From positions 88,159,566 to 88,223,565 of the forward strand of contig OZ024928.1 of the NCBI GenBank assembly GCA_964017235.1: a DNA stretch of 64,000 bases, given 5' to 3'. The translations under genes were made by a program, and so were the position numbers. Positions within the stretch are counted from its first letter, which is position 1, and every line of letters starts with the position of its first letter. Source of the DNA: Sabellastarte sp. h YS-2021. Lineage: Eukaryota; Annelida; Polychaeta; Sabellida; Sabellidae. This document shows positions 21,929-32,109 of the stretch, in pieces. Under the pieces are notes generated by a model. It searched no databases. It saw only the letters and a program-made list of their open reading frames with translations, and was not told the origin of the DNA.

Positions 21929-22934
21929 CAGGGAAAAAACCCTCACAAAATGAGCTCTCAGGAGAAAACCCCTCAGGAGAAAACCCCTCAAAAATCTCCT
22001 GTGGAGAAAACCCCTCACCCTATTTTGGGGCTTGTGGAGAAAACCCCTCAAGTTATTTTCAGGCTTGTGGAGAAAACCCCTCAACTTTATAAAAAGCCCT
22101 CATTTTGAAAATTTGGAATATTCATTCATTTACACATAGAAAATCATATATAACTCAGAAGAATTTTATTAAGTCATACACACTTTTAAAATCACATTAA
22201 CATCACATAGCACTTTGATACTGATATACTAATAGATGTATGTGTTATTTACATGTAACTGCTGAAAAACGTACATCATACTGTACATTGACTAGAAATA
22301 TTTTAGCATTGCCATTCATTTGTGTATACGAATACAGTGTCCAATTGCCTGAAGGGCTTCTTTTAAGTTTTGAAACAATAGACCAAAACATGATATTCAT
22401 CTTCAATTCAAAGTGATCAATCACCTGAGCAGTGCAATCCTGAGCAAATTTCAAAGAAGAGCATTCTTTGTACCGGTATATATTTTCAGATTTTACAATA
22501 AAGGACAATTAACAGGTTTTTTTTTTAATTAGAATGAAATTTGAATTCAATTTAAAATGTCAAAATTCCAATGTGAGGGCTTTTTATACACTTGGGGGCT
22601 TCTATCCACAGGCCTGAAAATAGAATATAGGGTGGAGGGTTTGAGTACAAGTTAAATAAAAATATAGGGTTAAATAAAAAAGGGGTTTCCTCCACAAGCA
22701 TTGAAAATAGGCTGAGAGGTTGGAATACAAGTTAAATAAAAAAATGCCAAAATTCCAAAATGAGGGCTTTTTATTAAAGTTGAGGGGTTTTCTCCACAAG
22801 CCTGAAAATAGGGTGAGGGGTTTTCTCCACAAGCCCCAAAATAGGGTGAGGGGTTTTCTCCACAGGAGACTTTTAGGGGGTTTTCTCCTGAGGGGTTTTC
22901 TCCTGAGAGGTCATTTTGTGAGGGTTTTTTCCGT
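21929..22934. mobile_element. Foldback-type element with long modular inverted repeats
   Basis: The left arm (~21929-22120) and right arm (~22740-22934) are inverted copies. The left reads GGGAAAAAACCCTCACAAAA inward and the right ends TTTTGTGAGGGTTTTTTCC. Each arm is built of short direct repeats around GGAGAAAACCCCTCA / TGAGGGGTTTTCTCC, spaced about 12-50 bp apart. A further partial arm repeat lies at ~22570-22720. The centre has no convincing gene. The target-site duplication was not resolved. Structure matches foldback (FB) elements or arm-expanded MITEs. Confidence 0.82.
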
Positions 22935-22997
22935 CTCCCTTAATAACACCATAAGGCAGCACTGGCACTATGATTGATTTCTAGATGCACATACATA

Positions 22998-23222
22998 GAG
23001 TAAGATATCTAAAATTCGCCACATATCTGAAATTCGCAACAGGTGAAAATACTAATAAAATAAATGAATTGTGGTGAGATTTGTTGACTGTATAGTAAAT
23101 TAAGGCTTTTTGAACTGAAAAATACCAATTTTTAGACAAAAACATCATTTTCTTCATAAAATTAACAAAGGTTTTAGAGGTGGCGAATTTTAGATTCCTG
23201 GTGAATTTTAGATTTCTTACTC
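22998..23222. mobile_element. TA-flanked MITE, copy 1
   Basis: 225 bp between TA dinucleotides (22996-22997 and 23223-23224). Ends are GAGTAAGATATCTAAAATTC and its inverse GAATTTTAGATTTCTTACTC. A second copy with the same inner sequence lies at 50877-51080. The right end carries an extra partial repeat of the terminal motif. TA target and short terminal inverted repeats suggest a Tc1/mariner-group derivative. Confidence 0.88.
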
Positions 23223-23230
23223 TATATATA

Positions 23231-23717
23231 CAGTAGATTTGGTATAAGTAGAACTGCCGTAAGTAGAATATTGCCATAAGTAGAAGTAGTTTCTAAGTCC
23301 CAACAATTATTAATGCAAAATATAAGGATAAGTAGAAGTTCGACTTACAGAAAGTGGCCATAACTAGAACCTAATTTGATGCACAAAGTGTTACTTTTCA
23401 ATAGGAATAACAAGGTATAAGTAGAACCTATAAATGTTGTGTGTACAGAAGTGTCAATCTCCACAAAAGCTGTGACAAAATAGTATCATTGTGACACTCT
23501 GTACCTGATTCCTCACTTTTGTGTTAGTAAGTCTGACCAGCAAACAAATTAATTTCAAAGTAGAGTGATCACACAAGTGTTAATTATTGCAAGACACTTA
23601 AATTACATAGTATTTTTAGTACCTCATATATTTCTCAAAGTGGGTATAACTAGAAGTTGCCAGAAGTAGAAGTAAATGGCTGACATTTTGCAACTTCGAC
23701 TTAGACCAAATCCACTG
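23231..23717. mobile_element. pogo/Tigger-like MITE
   Basis: 487 bp flanked by TA on both sides. Left end CAGTAGATTTGGTATAAG; the right end read inverted is CAGTGGATTTGGTCTAAG. The terminal CAGT and TA target fit the pogo/Tigger group. TATAAGTAGAA-like words recur internally near both ends. No transposase frame. Confidence 0.85.
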
Positions 23718-23734
23718 TATATATATAATAAGAA

Positions 23735-26700
23735 CATTAAAGTGTACCTCTTAGAAGTGACACTTGATCTAACATTTTTGATAGATTTGTAGTACAAATT
23801 TTGTACCTTCATAGTCACATTTCATTATAAATGTAAACCTTCCTGTATCATTTAAGTCGTTTAGCCCCGGACAGGTGTCGATAAGTGAATCCAACATATG
23901 CTGTCTCAGTTGTTGGTACTTTGGACATAACATTGGTACATGTTCTTCGTCTTCTATTTTTTGCATGTCACAATTCTTACATGTCCTTTTATCTTTCCCA
24001 ATTCTTTCTCTTTTTCCTTTACTGGTATATCTCCCTATTTCTATTTCCAGTCTATGTGAACTTATTCTGAATTTTGTTATGTTCCTTCTTTTAAAGAAAT
24101 CGGATTCTGAATCTAGATATTTTTCGTACTCTAATTTCCTTTTGAATTTATAGTAAGTTCTTAATTTATTTCCATCGCCTAGGTGGATATTTCTACTTAA
24201 TTCGTTCAGCCACTGGAATTCGAAAATGTATTTCATACGAGTCTCAACTTTATTTGCTTGAGCTTTGGTTTAACTTGTATGGCCCTGGTTATCCCATAGA
24301 TGGGTGAGGCCAAGCCTACATTTAATGAAATTCTTTATGTGGGAAAGCCAGCAAGACTTGTTTTCTGAGACCATTTGGAGATTGCATAGGTAAGCGTCGT
24401 AAAGTACTGTATCAAACTCATAATTTACAATTCTAAACCAGTTCTTCACTACTTGTTTTAAGATATACAAAGTAGTTGGGTATCTACCAAGTTCCCCTCT
24501 AACCGCAGCATTGCTGGATTTTCTATGGACACCCAACACTGTTTTTAAGTATTTAATGTCTAGTTTTTCGAAGCATGGCTCATCAAATAAACTGTATTTT
24601 TCATGATTTATATTAAATATTTTATCTTTTGTGCTCAAGAAAGCGCCCCAGGTTTCACAACCATAAGTGCTGATAGGTCTTACTAGAGTGTCGAATAGGT
24701 AGCAGGTTGTTGACGGAGGTAGGTTTAATTGATATAGTGAGTGACTCAGTTTGAACATTGCTTTTGATGCCTTTTGGCTCAACATATTCATGGCATCTGA
24801 AAAATTACCACTTGTTCTAAAGACAATTCCAAGATATGTATATGTGTTTACAACATCAATGGTGTTCAGGCCTATAAAATATTGACCCTTTATTAATTTT
24901 CCTGATTTGTTGAATATCATAACTTTAGTTTTATCAGTGTTAATGTCGAAGAGCCACTGGTCACTATAAACTTTCAACTTATCTAGACATTCTTGAAGAC
25001 CTTCAGTAGTCTCTGACATAATAACAACATCATCAGCAAATAAGAGACAATTTAGTGATTCCTTGTGGAGTGTTACAGGTTTGCATTTCTCGTCAAAAAT
25101 ATCTGGAAGATCTTTCATAAAAATTTTGAAGAGAGTTGGGCTCAGGACACAGCCTTGTTTTGCACCCACATTATCTGATAAGGTTTCTGTCAGGCCTCCT
25201 TGTAATTTAATTTGTATTTTAGAATCGTGGTAGATGTTTTGGACCATTCTCCCAAAAGTGCCACCAGTACCATTTTTCAAAAGTTTACAGAATAATGCAT
25301 TTCGCCAGACACTGTCAAAAGCCTTTCGAAAGTCAATGAAACCTGTATAAAGTTTCCTTCCATTTTGATTGTATTTATCAATTAGGGTTTTTACTGTAAG
25401 GATATGGTCTGAGGCTCTACAATTTTCCTCAAAACCAATTTGTAATTTACTATTTTTTTTTTGTTCTTTTGTAGAAAGAAGACTAATCTATTATTAAGGA
25501 CTGCACAAAATAGTTTACCTAGACAACTCATGATTGATATCCCTCTGTACTTATTAGGGTCTGAGAGGTCACCTCCCTTGTGCAGTGGCTTCAACCAGCT
25601 GCCACTCCACAAAGTAGGGAACATCCCAAAGGTAAACACAAGATTGACTAATTTGTTTAGCACAGGTAACATGGTATGTCCACCAGCCTTCAACATTTCA
25701 TTTGATATTAAGTCTGCTACACAAGCTTCACCTTTTTTCAGGGCTTTGATTGCTTTTGTAATTTCTTCAGAATTGATTCTGTAGTTTAGTTCATTAAATA
25801 TCATCCAATTTTTGTCATTTTCAATAAATTCCATAATTTTGTGTTGTGATTCATTGAGATCAATGTCACCCTTGTGCATCGGCGTTTTAAAGTGTTGAAA
25901 CCAATTATCTGCTGGTATATCATTTAATTCTTTACTTTTACCATGTGCACATTGCTGCAAGCTGTCTAATGTTTTCCAGAAGTCTTTTGGGTCAGAGTAG
26001 GAAGATGTCAACTTACTCACAAGGTTTTCCTTCTCAACTCTTAATTTTTGTTTAGTTAATTTTTTGAATAGCTTTTTATTACTGTAATAGCTCTTTCTTA
26101 ATTCAGGATCTTTCGGATTTCTTGAAAGTTTTCTACTCATGTTTTCAGGTCTGTCAGCATTCTTGTACAATCTTTATCAAAATGCTGTCCTAAGTTACTT
26201 TGTTTTTTGGTGTTCTTAAAGGAAGCTTTTGCCTTTTTTAACATTTTACTTGCAGCAATGTTAAATATATCAGTTACAGCTGAAGTGGCTTCATCAATGT
26301 TTTTGTTATTTTCAAAAGCCTTTGCAAGGAAACTGTTTATCTTTTCTCTGGACTCAGTGCACTGTAACTTTTCAATGAACATGTGCCTTTTCTCTTCTTC
26401 CCATATATACTTTTTTGGTATGTCAGACAACATTATTGCGTTATTTTCATTTTCATTTGGGCCAGGTAAGCATGGATCTACTGACAGACATGCATAAATA
26501 AGACAATGGTCAGATAAATGTGAAAAGTCTTGTACTTTGAATAGGATAATATCTTTATAATTTTTATTATGCACAAGACCATAATCTACTAGGGTAGGTT
26601 GTTTGGACATAGGGCCAAAATAAGTAGAGTTTCCAAACGTGTCTCCAAGTTTCCTCCCATTTTAGGATTCTAAACCCTGATGACACGCATAGGTCTAACA

Positions 26701-26800
26701 GGGCTTTTCGATGCTCATTATGGTGCATGTGTATATACCGGGTAATATATACACAGCGTTCCTCCCATAAATACAGGAAAAATGCCTCCTTCATATAAAT
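23735..26800 (-). mobile_element. 5'-truncated non-LTR retrotransposon with EN remnant, RT and zinc knuckle
   Basis: Reading down the minus strand there is an endonuclease C-terminus (26794-26137: LVDYGLVHNK, then LSDHCLIYACLS). The reverse transcriptase spans two frames (26170-25391 and 25280-24270) with FIDFRKAFDSVWR, GAKQGCVLSPTLF, LLFADDVVIMSE and TKVMIFNKSGK. A C-terminal region (24236-23769) has a Cys-x2-Cys...His-x4-Cys knuckle (CKNCDMQKIEDEEHVPMLC). Frameshifts occur near 26640, 26150, 25455 (at an A-run) and ~24260. The 5' end of the endonuclease is missing. Clade not determined. Confidence 0.88.
24270..25280 (-). pseudogene. Reverse transcriptase, palm-to-thumb part
   Basis: 336-codon frame. 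GAKQGCVLSPTLFKIFMKDL and LLFADDVVIMSETTEGLQEC are RT blocks 4-5 with an intact FADD catalytic box; TYTYLGIVFRTSGNF is the thumb-side block. The upstream blocks continue at 25281-25455 in the same frame (KLLKNGTG preceded by FIDFRKAFDSVWR). It is part of the element at 23735-26800. Confidence 0.88.
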
Positions 26801-26978
26801 GAGATTCTGTTCAGTTTCTAAGTAATTATGTATAAATCATTTTGTTTTTGCCCTTATAATGTCACATTTTGCCTATTAATAAGAGTTTAAGGTCAATGAA
26901 AATTTTATTCAAAGATAAATCAAACATATACTGACTGCTTCAAGTTATACCTGCAAACAAGAACACTCAGAGAGCACA

Positions 26979-28063
26979 TACCTCCACCAGGGCACATACT
27001 AAATAGAAATTGTGTTAATTCAAAGCAGTGTATCCTCGGATGGGACACCATAAAGTTACAATGAAAATCTTGGTGATCGGGATCAGAAACAAGGCACATG
27101 TAATTGTCACAGAGTTCAAATTTGTAAAACTCTTAAAGATAACTTTTCTGCTGCTTTGATCTCATGTAAACAACTACATGTAGTTCTATTAATAGCCTGT
27201 GACTAGATGCAGCTCTGTTCACTCATGCATTCCTATTCTCTGGATTCTCATCATCACACAGTTGCTATGGCTACTCACTACTCTCCACTAGCAGATTTGC
27301 TCCAGATTTATTTGGTATGGCTACCAGTTATTATAGCTGAGCATTACCCACAATTCCAAACTTCTTTGTTAGACAGAGTTTGCTTGAGTAACTACAGAAG
27401 GTATATTGTAGCAGAGGAATAAACATCCATCCTCTGGACAAGAAGAAGTACTTTAGATACAGATCAGAGCACACCTTCTCACACAAAATAGTACAATAAA
27501 CATGTAATTGGTTAAACAGCACTTTTCTTTAATATATGTCATCTCTACCTCCGGTGACATAATAATGAATAAATGGGAAAACCAAGATTATTTTTTGTAT
27601 GGCTGTGGTGATTCAGATCACTCTCAAATTTTGATAGGATCTCAGTTGGCCCAAGATCCATCTTCTGATTATTTTTCAGAACCAAGACACATATTTTTTT
27701 GTATCTGGGCAGTGATCTGGATTTACTCTCAAAGTTTAATGGGATTTAAGTAGGACCAAGTAGGACCAAGACCCATGTTCTGACTTTTTTTTTTCTAGGA
27801 AGATCCAGCCAGTAGTGTTTGCATAATCCTGATAAAACAAGGCATATATGTAATGATAAGTACATAGGAAAGTCTGAATTGTTTTTGTATCCAGTGATCC
27901 AGATTGCTCTAAAAATTGAATGGGATCTGAGTTGGAACAAGACCCATGTTCTTTTTTCAGGAAGATTAAAGTACTTGTATCCGCGTAATCCTGCTAACAA
28001 ACAGACGAAGGAACGGACAAACGGTCCAGTGAAACAATGCCTCCATGGCAGAGGTAAAGAAGT
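26979..28063. mobile_element. Putative MITE-like element with CCTCC / GGAGG ends
   Basis: TACCTCCACCAGGGC near 26989 faces an inverted TGCCTCCATGGCAGAGGTAA near 28038-28057. The segment before the right end (GCGTAATCCTGCTAACAAAC, AGACGAAGGAACGGACAAAC) resembles a repeat widespread in invertebrates. Inside, a GATCTGAGTTGG...AAGACCCATGTTCT phrase occurs three times (~27610, ~27711, ~27893). Boundaries and family are tentative. Confidence 0.5.
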
Positions 28064-28965
28064 ATGACCGCCCCAATGAAAATATAAACAAAGTGTTCTT
28101 TATGTGCTTACCTGTGACAACTCCTCAAAATAAAATAATTTCCTGTTCTATTGTACACCTTTTTTTCACAAACTTCTACAAAGTTAAGAGACAAAAATGT
28201 GGCTTAGTATTGAAGATCTATGGCAAGTGCCTGCAAAGTAGAAGGTAGACGAGACTGATACAGATAACAACAAAACTCTGACAGGGAATAATATGCAGAG
28301 AATATGAACTGAGAAATAGTTGAGTATTAGTCTAAATGGAGACTCAACATTGATGTGGTGACTACTATTGTGAAGGACAAAGAATGTTCCTAACTGTGGA
28401 GAGGAACAATAGGTCAAGAGCAGTTAAGAGCAGTTAGGGTGGCGGTCCACTAACCAAGAGGTCACCACAATCCTTTAAAAAATTCAATGATTGTAACTTT
28501 TAAAATCCACTACAGTCTTACCTGGCATAAGATGCGAGTCAGTGAGAGTATGTAATTTTGCATTTTAGCCAGGCCATGTTACGTCCATTTTAGCAGTATG
28601 GTCATGTCATTTTCAGTGGCCAGGTTAAGTGATTCAATTAATGGGAGAGTCATTGCTAGTGCCAGTTTAACAATCAAGCTTATCACTTTATCTTCAGATC
28701 ACAAGGAAAGTGCTATAAAACTATAGTGGAAAGTTCTTGTTTAATGAAAGACACTTATATCATAATACATATAGTTTATTAGAGTATACTATTTTGATTT
28801 AAGAATGTTTGAAAGTACAACAAATGGCATTAAAACAACGAGTAATACTGTTCCATCATGTATGTATAGCTCATTAATATATACTGCTTGATTTAAGCAT
28901 ATTTTAAGTTTTTAACATAAGCATTATTTTGACAAACAGCATCAACATAATATTTAACACTTACC
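28064..28965. other. No gene seen
   Basis: AT-rich non-coding sequence without recognised repeats or exons on either strand. Confidence 0.5.
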
Positions 28966-28969
28966 ATAT

Positions 28970-29372
28970 TTATCCCCTCCCTATTAAACGCAACCCCGCT
29001 CTTCTCAACCTTTGAAAAGTTCATATTTCGGGGTTTTACATCCCTCTCCACAACCAGCAGCTTTGCGATTCCGGGATTCCAAAAAAAAGGATGTGTTTTA
29101 GTACTTCCCCAATCGATTACCGCTTACAAGAAATAAAGAAAATCAAAACAAAACATGGCAATTTTTATCACAGACGTATTAAAATCTGTAAAAATGTGAG
29201 ATAAAAGTATATAATTTCTTCAGATTTAAGGTTTATTTCTAATATTTTAAGCTCTCCCGCCATTATACATGGTGGCAAGCGAGATCAAAGCTGTAAGTGT
29301 CCATTATCGCCCATTGCCACTTTTGAAAAATGCATTGCCCCTGGGGCGTTTATACGGACAAATACGGTGTAC
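28970..29372. mobile_element. Degenerate MITE-like element with ~30 bp inverted ends
   Basis: Left end ACCATATTTATCCCCTCC followed by TAAACGCAACCCC. The right end read inverted is ACCGTATTTGTCC, then GTATAAACGCCCC. The ends align with a few gaps. Inner sequence is non-coding. Similar ends are common in invertebrate MITEs. The target duplication is unclear. Confidence 0.5.
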
Positions 29373-29769
29373 TAATCGCCACATATAACTCTTTTATTGA
29401 AGTATATTTTCTGATTGTGTATATTTCAAATTATAAAACAGAGAGCTTTGAAGTCGAAAATAGGTCTAGGCATATATTACAGGAGTACTTTATGCATTCT
29501 CTTAATGTGATTTTACAATATAATTCCAAAAACAAATTGTATAATAAACAGGAAATATTGAAGAAAACACATTTCATAACAGAAAATAGAGTAATGCTTT
29601 GCAAAAGAAATTGTTTTTGCACAGCAAAAAAAAACACAAAGTGTCCCAATGAGCAACAATGATTTTGCTGAAATGACTCTACCTGGTTCTATTTAAGATT
29701 GATGTACTTTTCTATTTACACAAAAACTATGCTGGCTTAAAAAAATGGTGGGAAAATGTTTTCTTGAAA

Positions 29770-30370
29770 AAACTGGCAGGTGACTTTGAGCATCCCTCCA
29801 AGGCAAGAATTCGGCCAAACTTTTCGTCTAAATCACTCTATCTCACACCGATTCCATGGAAAATATGACCCTACATATACCCTGCGGTCCAAATGTTTGG
29901 TCGAAATCGCTCTATCTCACAAGTTTCTGAGATAAATGCATTTTTGTGTTTTATGCAGAAATTTAAGATGGCCATCAAAAATGGTGGAAAAAAATTTTTG
30001 GAAAAAACCTGGCATTTGACTCTGCAGGCCAAAATTGGGTCAAAATCACTCTATCTTGCACCATTTCTGAGATAAACACATTTTTGCATATTAAGCAGAA
30101 ATTAAAGATGGCCAAAAATGGCAGGAAAAAGATTTTTGGCAAAGAGTGCCAGATGACTTTGAGTATACCCTGTTGCTCAAATATTTCATCCAAATTGCTC
30201 TATCTTGCACAGTTTTCAAGATAAATGTATTTTTGTGTATTTAATTCAAGATAGCCACCATAGATGGCATGAAAACAATTTTTGGTAAAAAGTGCCAGAT
30301 GGCTCTGTGTATACCCTGTGAGCCAAAAATTTGGTACAAATCACTCTATCTTGCAATGTTTCTGAAATAT
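29770..30370. repeat. Degenerate ~145 bp tandem repeat
   Basis: AATCACTCTATCTTGCACC-type phrases recur near 29830, 29906, 30046, 30193 and 30340. They come with GAGATAAACACATTTTTG, AAGATGGCCA and GTATACCCTG phrases in fixed order. Unit spacing in the clean part is 140-150 bp. No coding signal. Confidence 0.82.
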
Positions 30371-31109
30371 TAAAAAAAAATTATTTTTATTGTTAAAAAA
30401 AATTGTAACATTTGATTAATCATTAATTAGTCGCCATTTTGTTTCAGATCACATCCAAAAGTTAATATGCGAATAGGTGAAGTGCTTTTCAAGTTATCAT
30501 CTGTATGTTTTCGGTCATGTGACTTCTCTGATTGGTTGAATTGTCATGACACCAGATGCAGAAACTTTTCCCAGGGCTACTGTATACATGTGCCAAATTT
30601 GAAGCTATAGCAGAGCCAACACCCCCTTCCGCGTGAATTTCCCCTGTATACAAACAAGTGTCCATTGTGGTAGGCTAAATAAACTATGTATGTGTGAACC
30701 AATTTAAAATACAAGGAAAAATATATATTTCATATAACCTATAGGAATAACTGAGGTTACAATGTATATACTGCATTATACCATTCAAATACATATTCAA
30801 TATTAAAGTAATTTTCTAGGAATACACAGACAAACTTTTTTTATCTGACTGTCTGTGGTGATGCAGATTCTTTTCCTGGTAATATGTTTGCAAGATAGAT
30901 AGCATTACCTACCTTTTGTTTTAAAACAGGCGGGACAAAGAAAAGAAGTTTGCACAAAAGAGGCTCTGCTCTAAAATCTAAATAAACCTTAACAAAATAT
31001 TTCCTTCTGCAAACTAATGCTAGTTCTGAGCAGACATATTTACAATAATTTAACAAACAAGATTACTAATACTGTCTGGTAATTGTGCACACATAGACAT
31101 GGATTATGT
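30371..31109. other. No gene seen
   Basis: Non-coding sequence. The minus ORF at 30841-31056 has no recognisable domain or splice context. Confidence 0.5.
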
Positions 31110-31437
31110 AGGGCTGGGTCTACATTTCACCGATCCTCTCAATCACTGAATACTGTTGTTTCAAATAAGATTATTTAACAAGAAAGAAAATTTAAATAAA
31201 ATCAAAATTCTAAGAATAAGAAATTTTCAGTCCTGCAACAAAAGAACACTTTTTGCAGTGTATTCCACAATAGTGAATTTACTCAATTCTCAGGAATTAT
31301 AAAAATTGTACAGTTACTCTTAGTTATTTAGAAATTTCAAGAATTGGTCTTAGAAAATAGATGTTTTCTTAAATATTCTAAAATTTAAAGTATAATTCCA
31401 AGAATAGAAATGGTGGTAAATATAGACCCAGGTCTCA
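31110..31437. mobile_element. Putative MITE with GGGTCTA ends
   Basis: GGCTGGGTCTACATTTCACC at ~31112 is mirrored by GGTAAATATAGACCCAGGTC at ~31414-31433. Inner sequence is AT-rich with AAGAATAAGAAATT words. A related stretch with AAGAATAAG words lies at ~49640-50030. The target duplication was not found. Confidence 0.5.
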
Positions 31438-32001
31438 CTTCTCTGGTGGTGAAAATGTTATAGTGTAACTGAGCTCCCAACAATACACTGACAATAAAAC
31501 CCCTGTAAGAAGTTTTCTGTCAAATGGAATTCAATTTTAACAGGGTTGTAACCAAGTATTAGATAAGCATTCAAACACTTAACAAGTTTTTATTGAACTG
31601 CTTTAAACTAAAATTTGTAAGTGAGTACTTCCTTGAATGTATCTCATCAGGCTAAGGTGAAACAAGGTTTTCACATTTTTTTTTTTTGTTCATTTTAATC
31701 ACAAAATAAATGTTACAGAATACATTTACTGCTTTAGACAAAACTTTTCAGATCTTTTTGATCAAAATTTTAAGTTTTAAAGTTTTGGGTCAAATTCAAA
31801 CCAAAGTAATGAAGAAGTACTTACTCTTCCTTTTTTGCACTCGTCTCACCCTTACTTTCTAAAGTGTACATACAGACTAAGTAGTCCTCTGAGGACATTT
31901 GTCAGTAGTTCTAACCCTGTTAACTGGAACTGCTGCTTTAGTGGTAGCATTTTTTTCTTATCCCTTGTAATTCAATGTGCTAAAACCATATCACTCAGTC
32001 A

Positions 32002-32109
32002 TCATTTCTGTGTAGAGTACGAATTGTTGACGGAGAAGGAATTGTTGACACTCTCTCCTACATCATCATCAAAACTCTCCTTCAATATCAACTTAGTGGA
32101 GTCAACTTC
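32002..32109 (-). CDS. FAM227B-like: FAM227 exon 15, C-terminus and stop
   Basis: EVDSTKLILKESFDDDVGES then VNNSFSVNNSYSTQK and TGA at 32004-32002. Acceptor GTATTTTCAG, phase 0, matching exon 14. The Tigger transposon lies in the intron between exons 14 and 15. Confidence 0.72.
   Translation of the reverse strand, partial: EVDSTKLILKESFDDDVGESVNNSFSVNNSYSTQK

Noticed and set aside
22602-22977. Frames with repeated WRKPL or RGFLHKPEN
   Set aside because: Produced by the foldback arm repeats.
26207-26497. Plus-strand frames across the 24-26.6 kb region
   Set aside because: Antisense shadows of the LINE endonuclease and reverse transcriptase.
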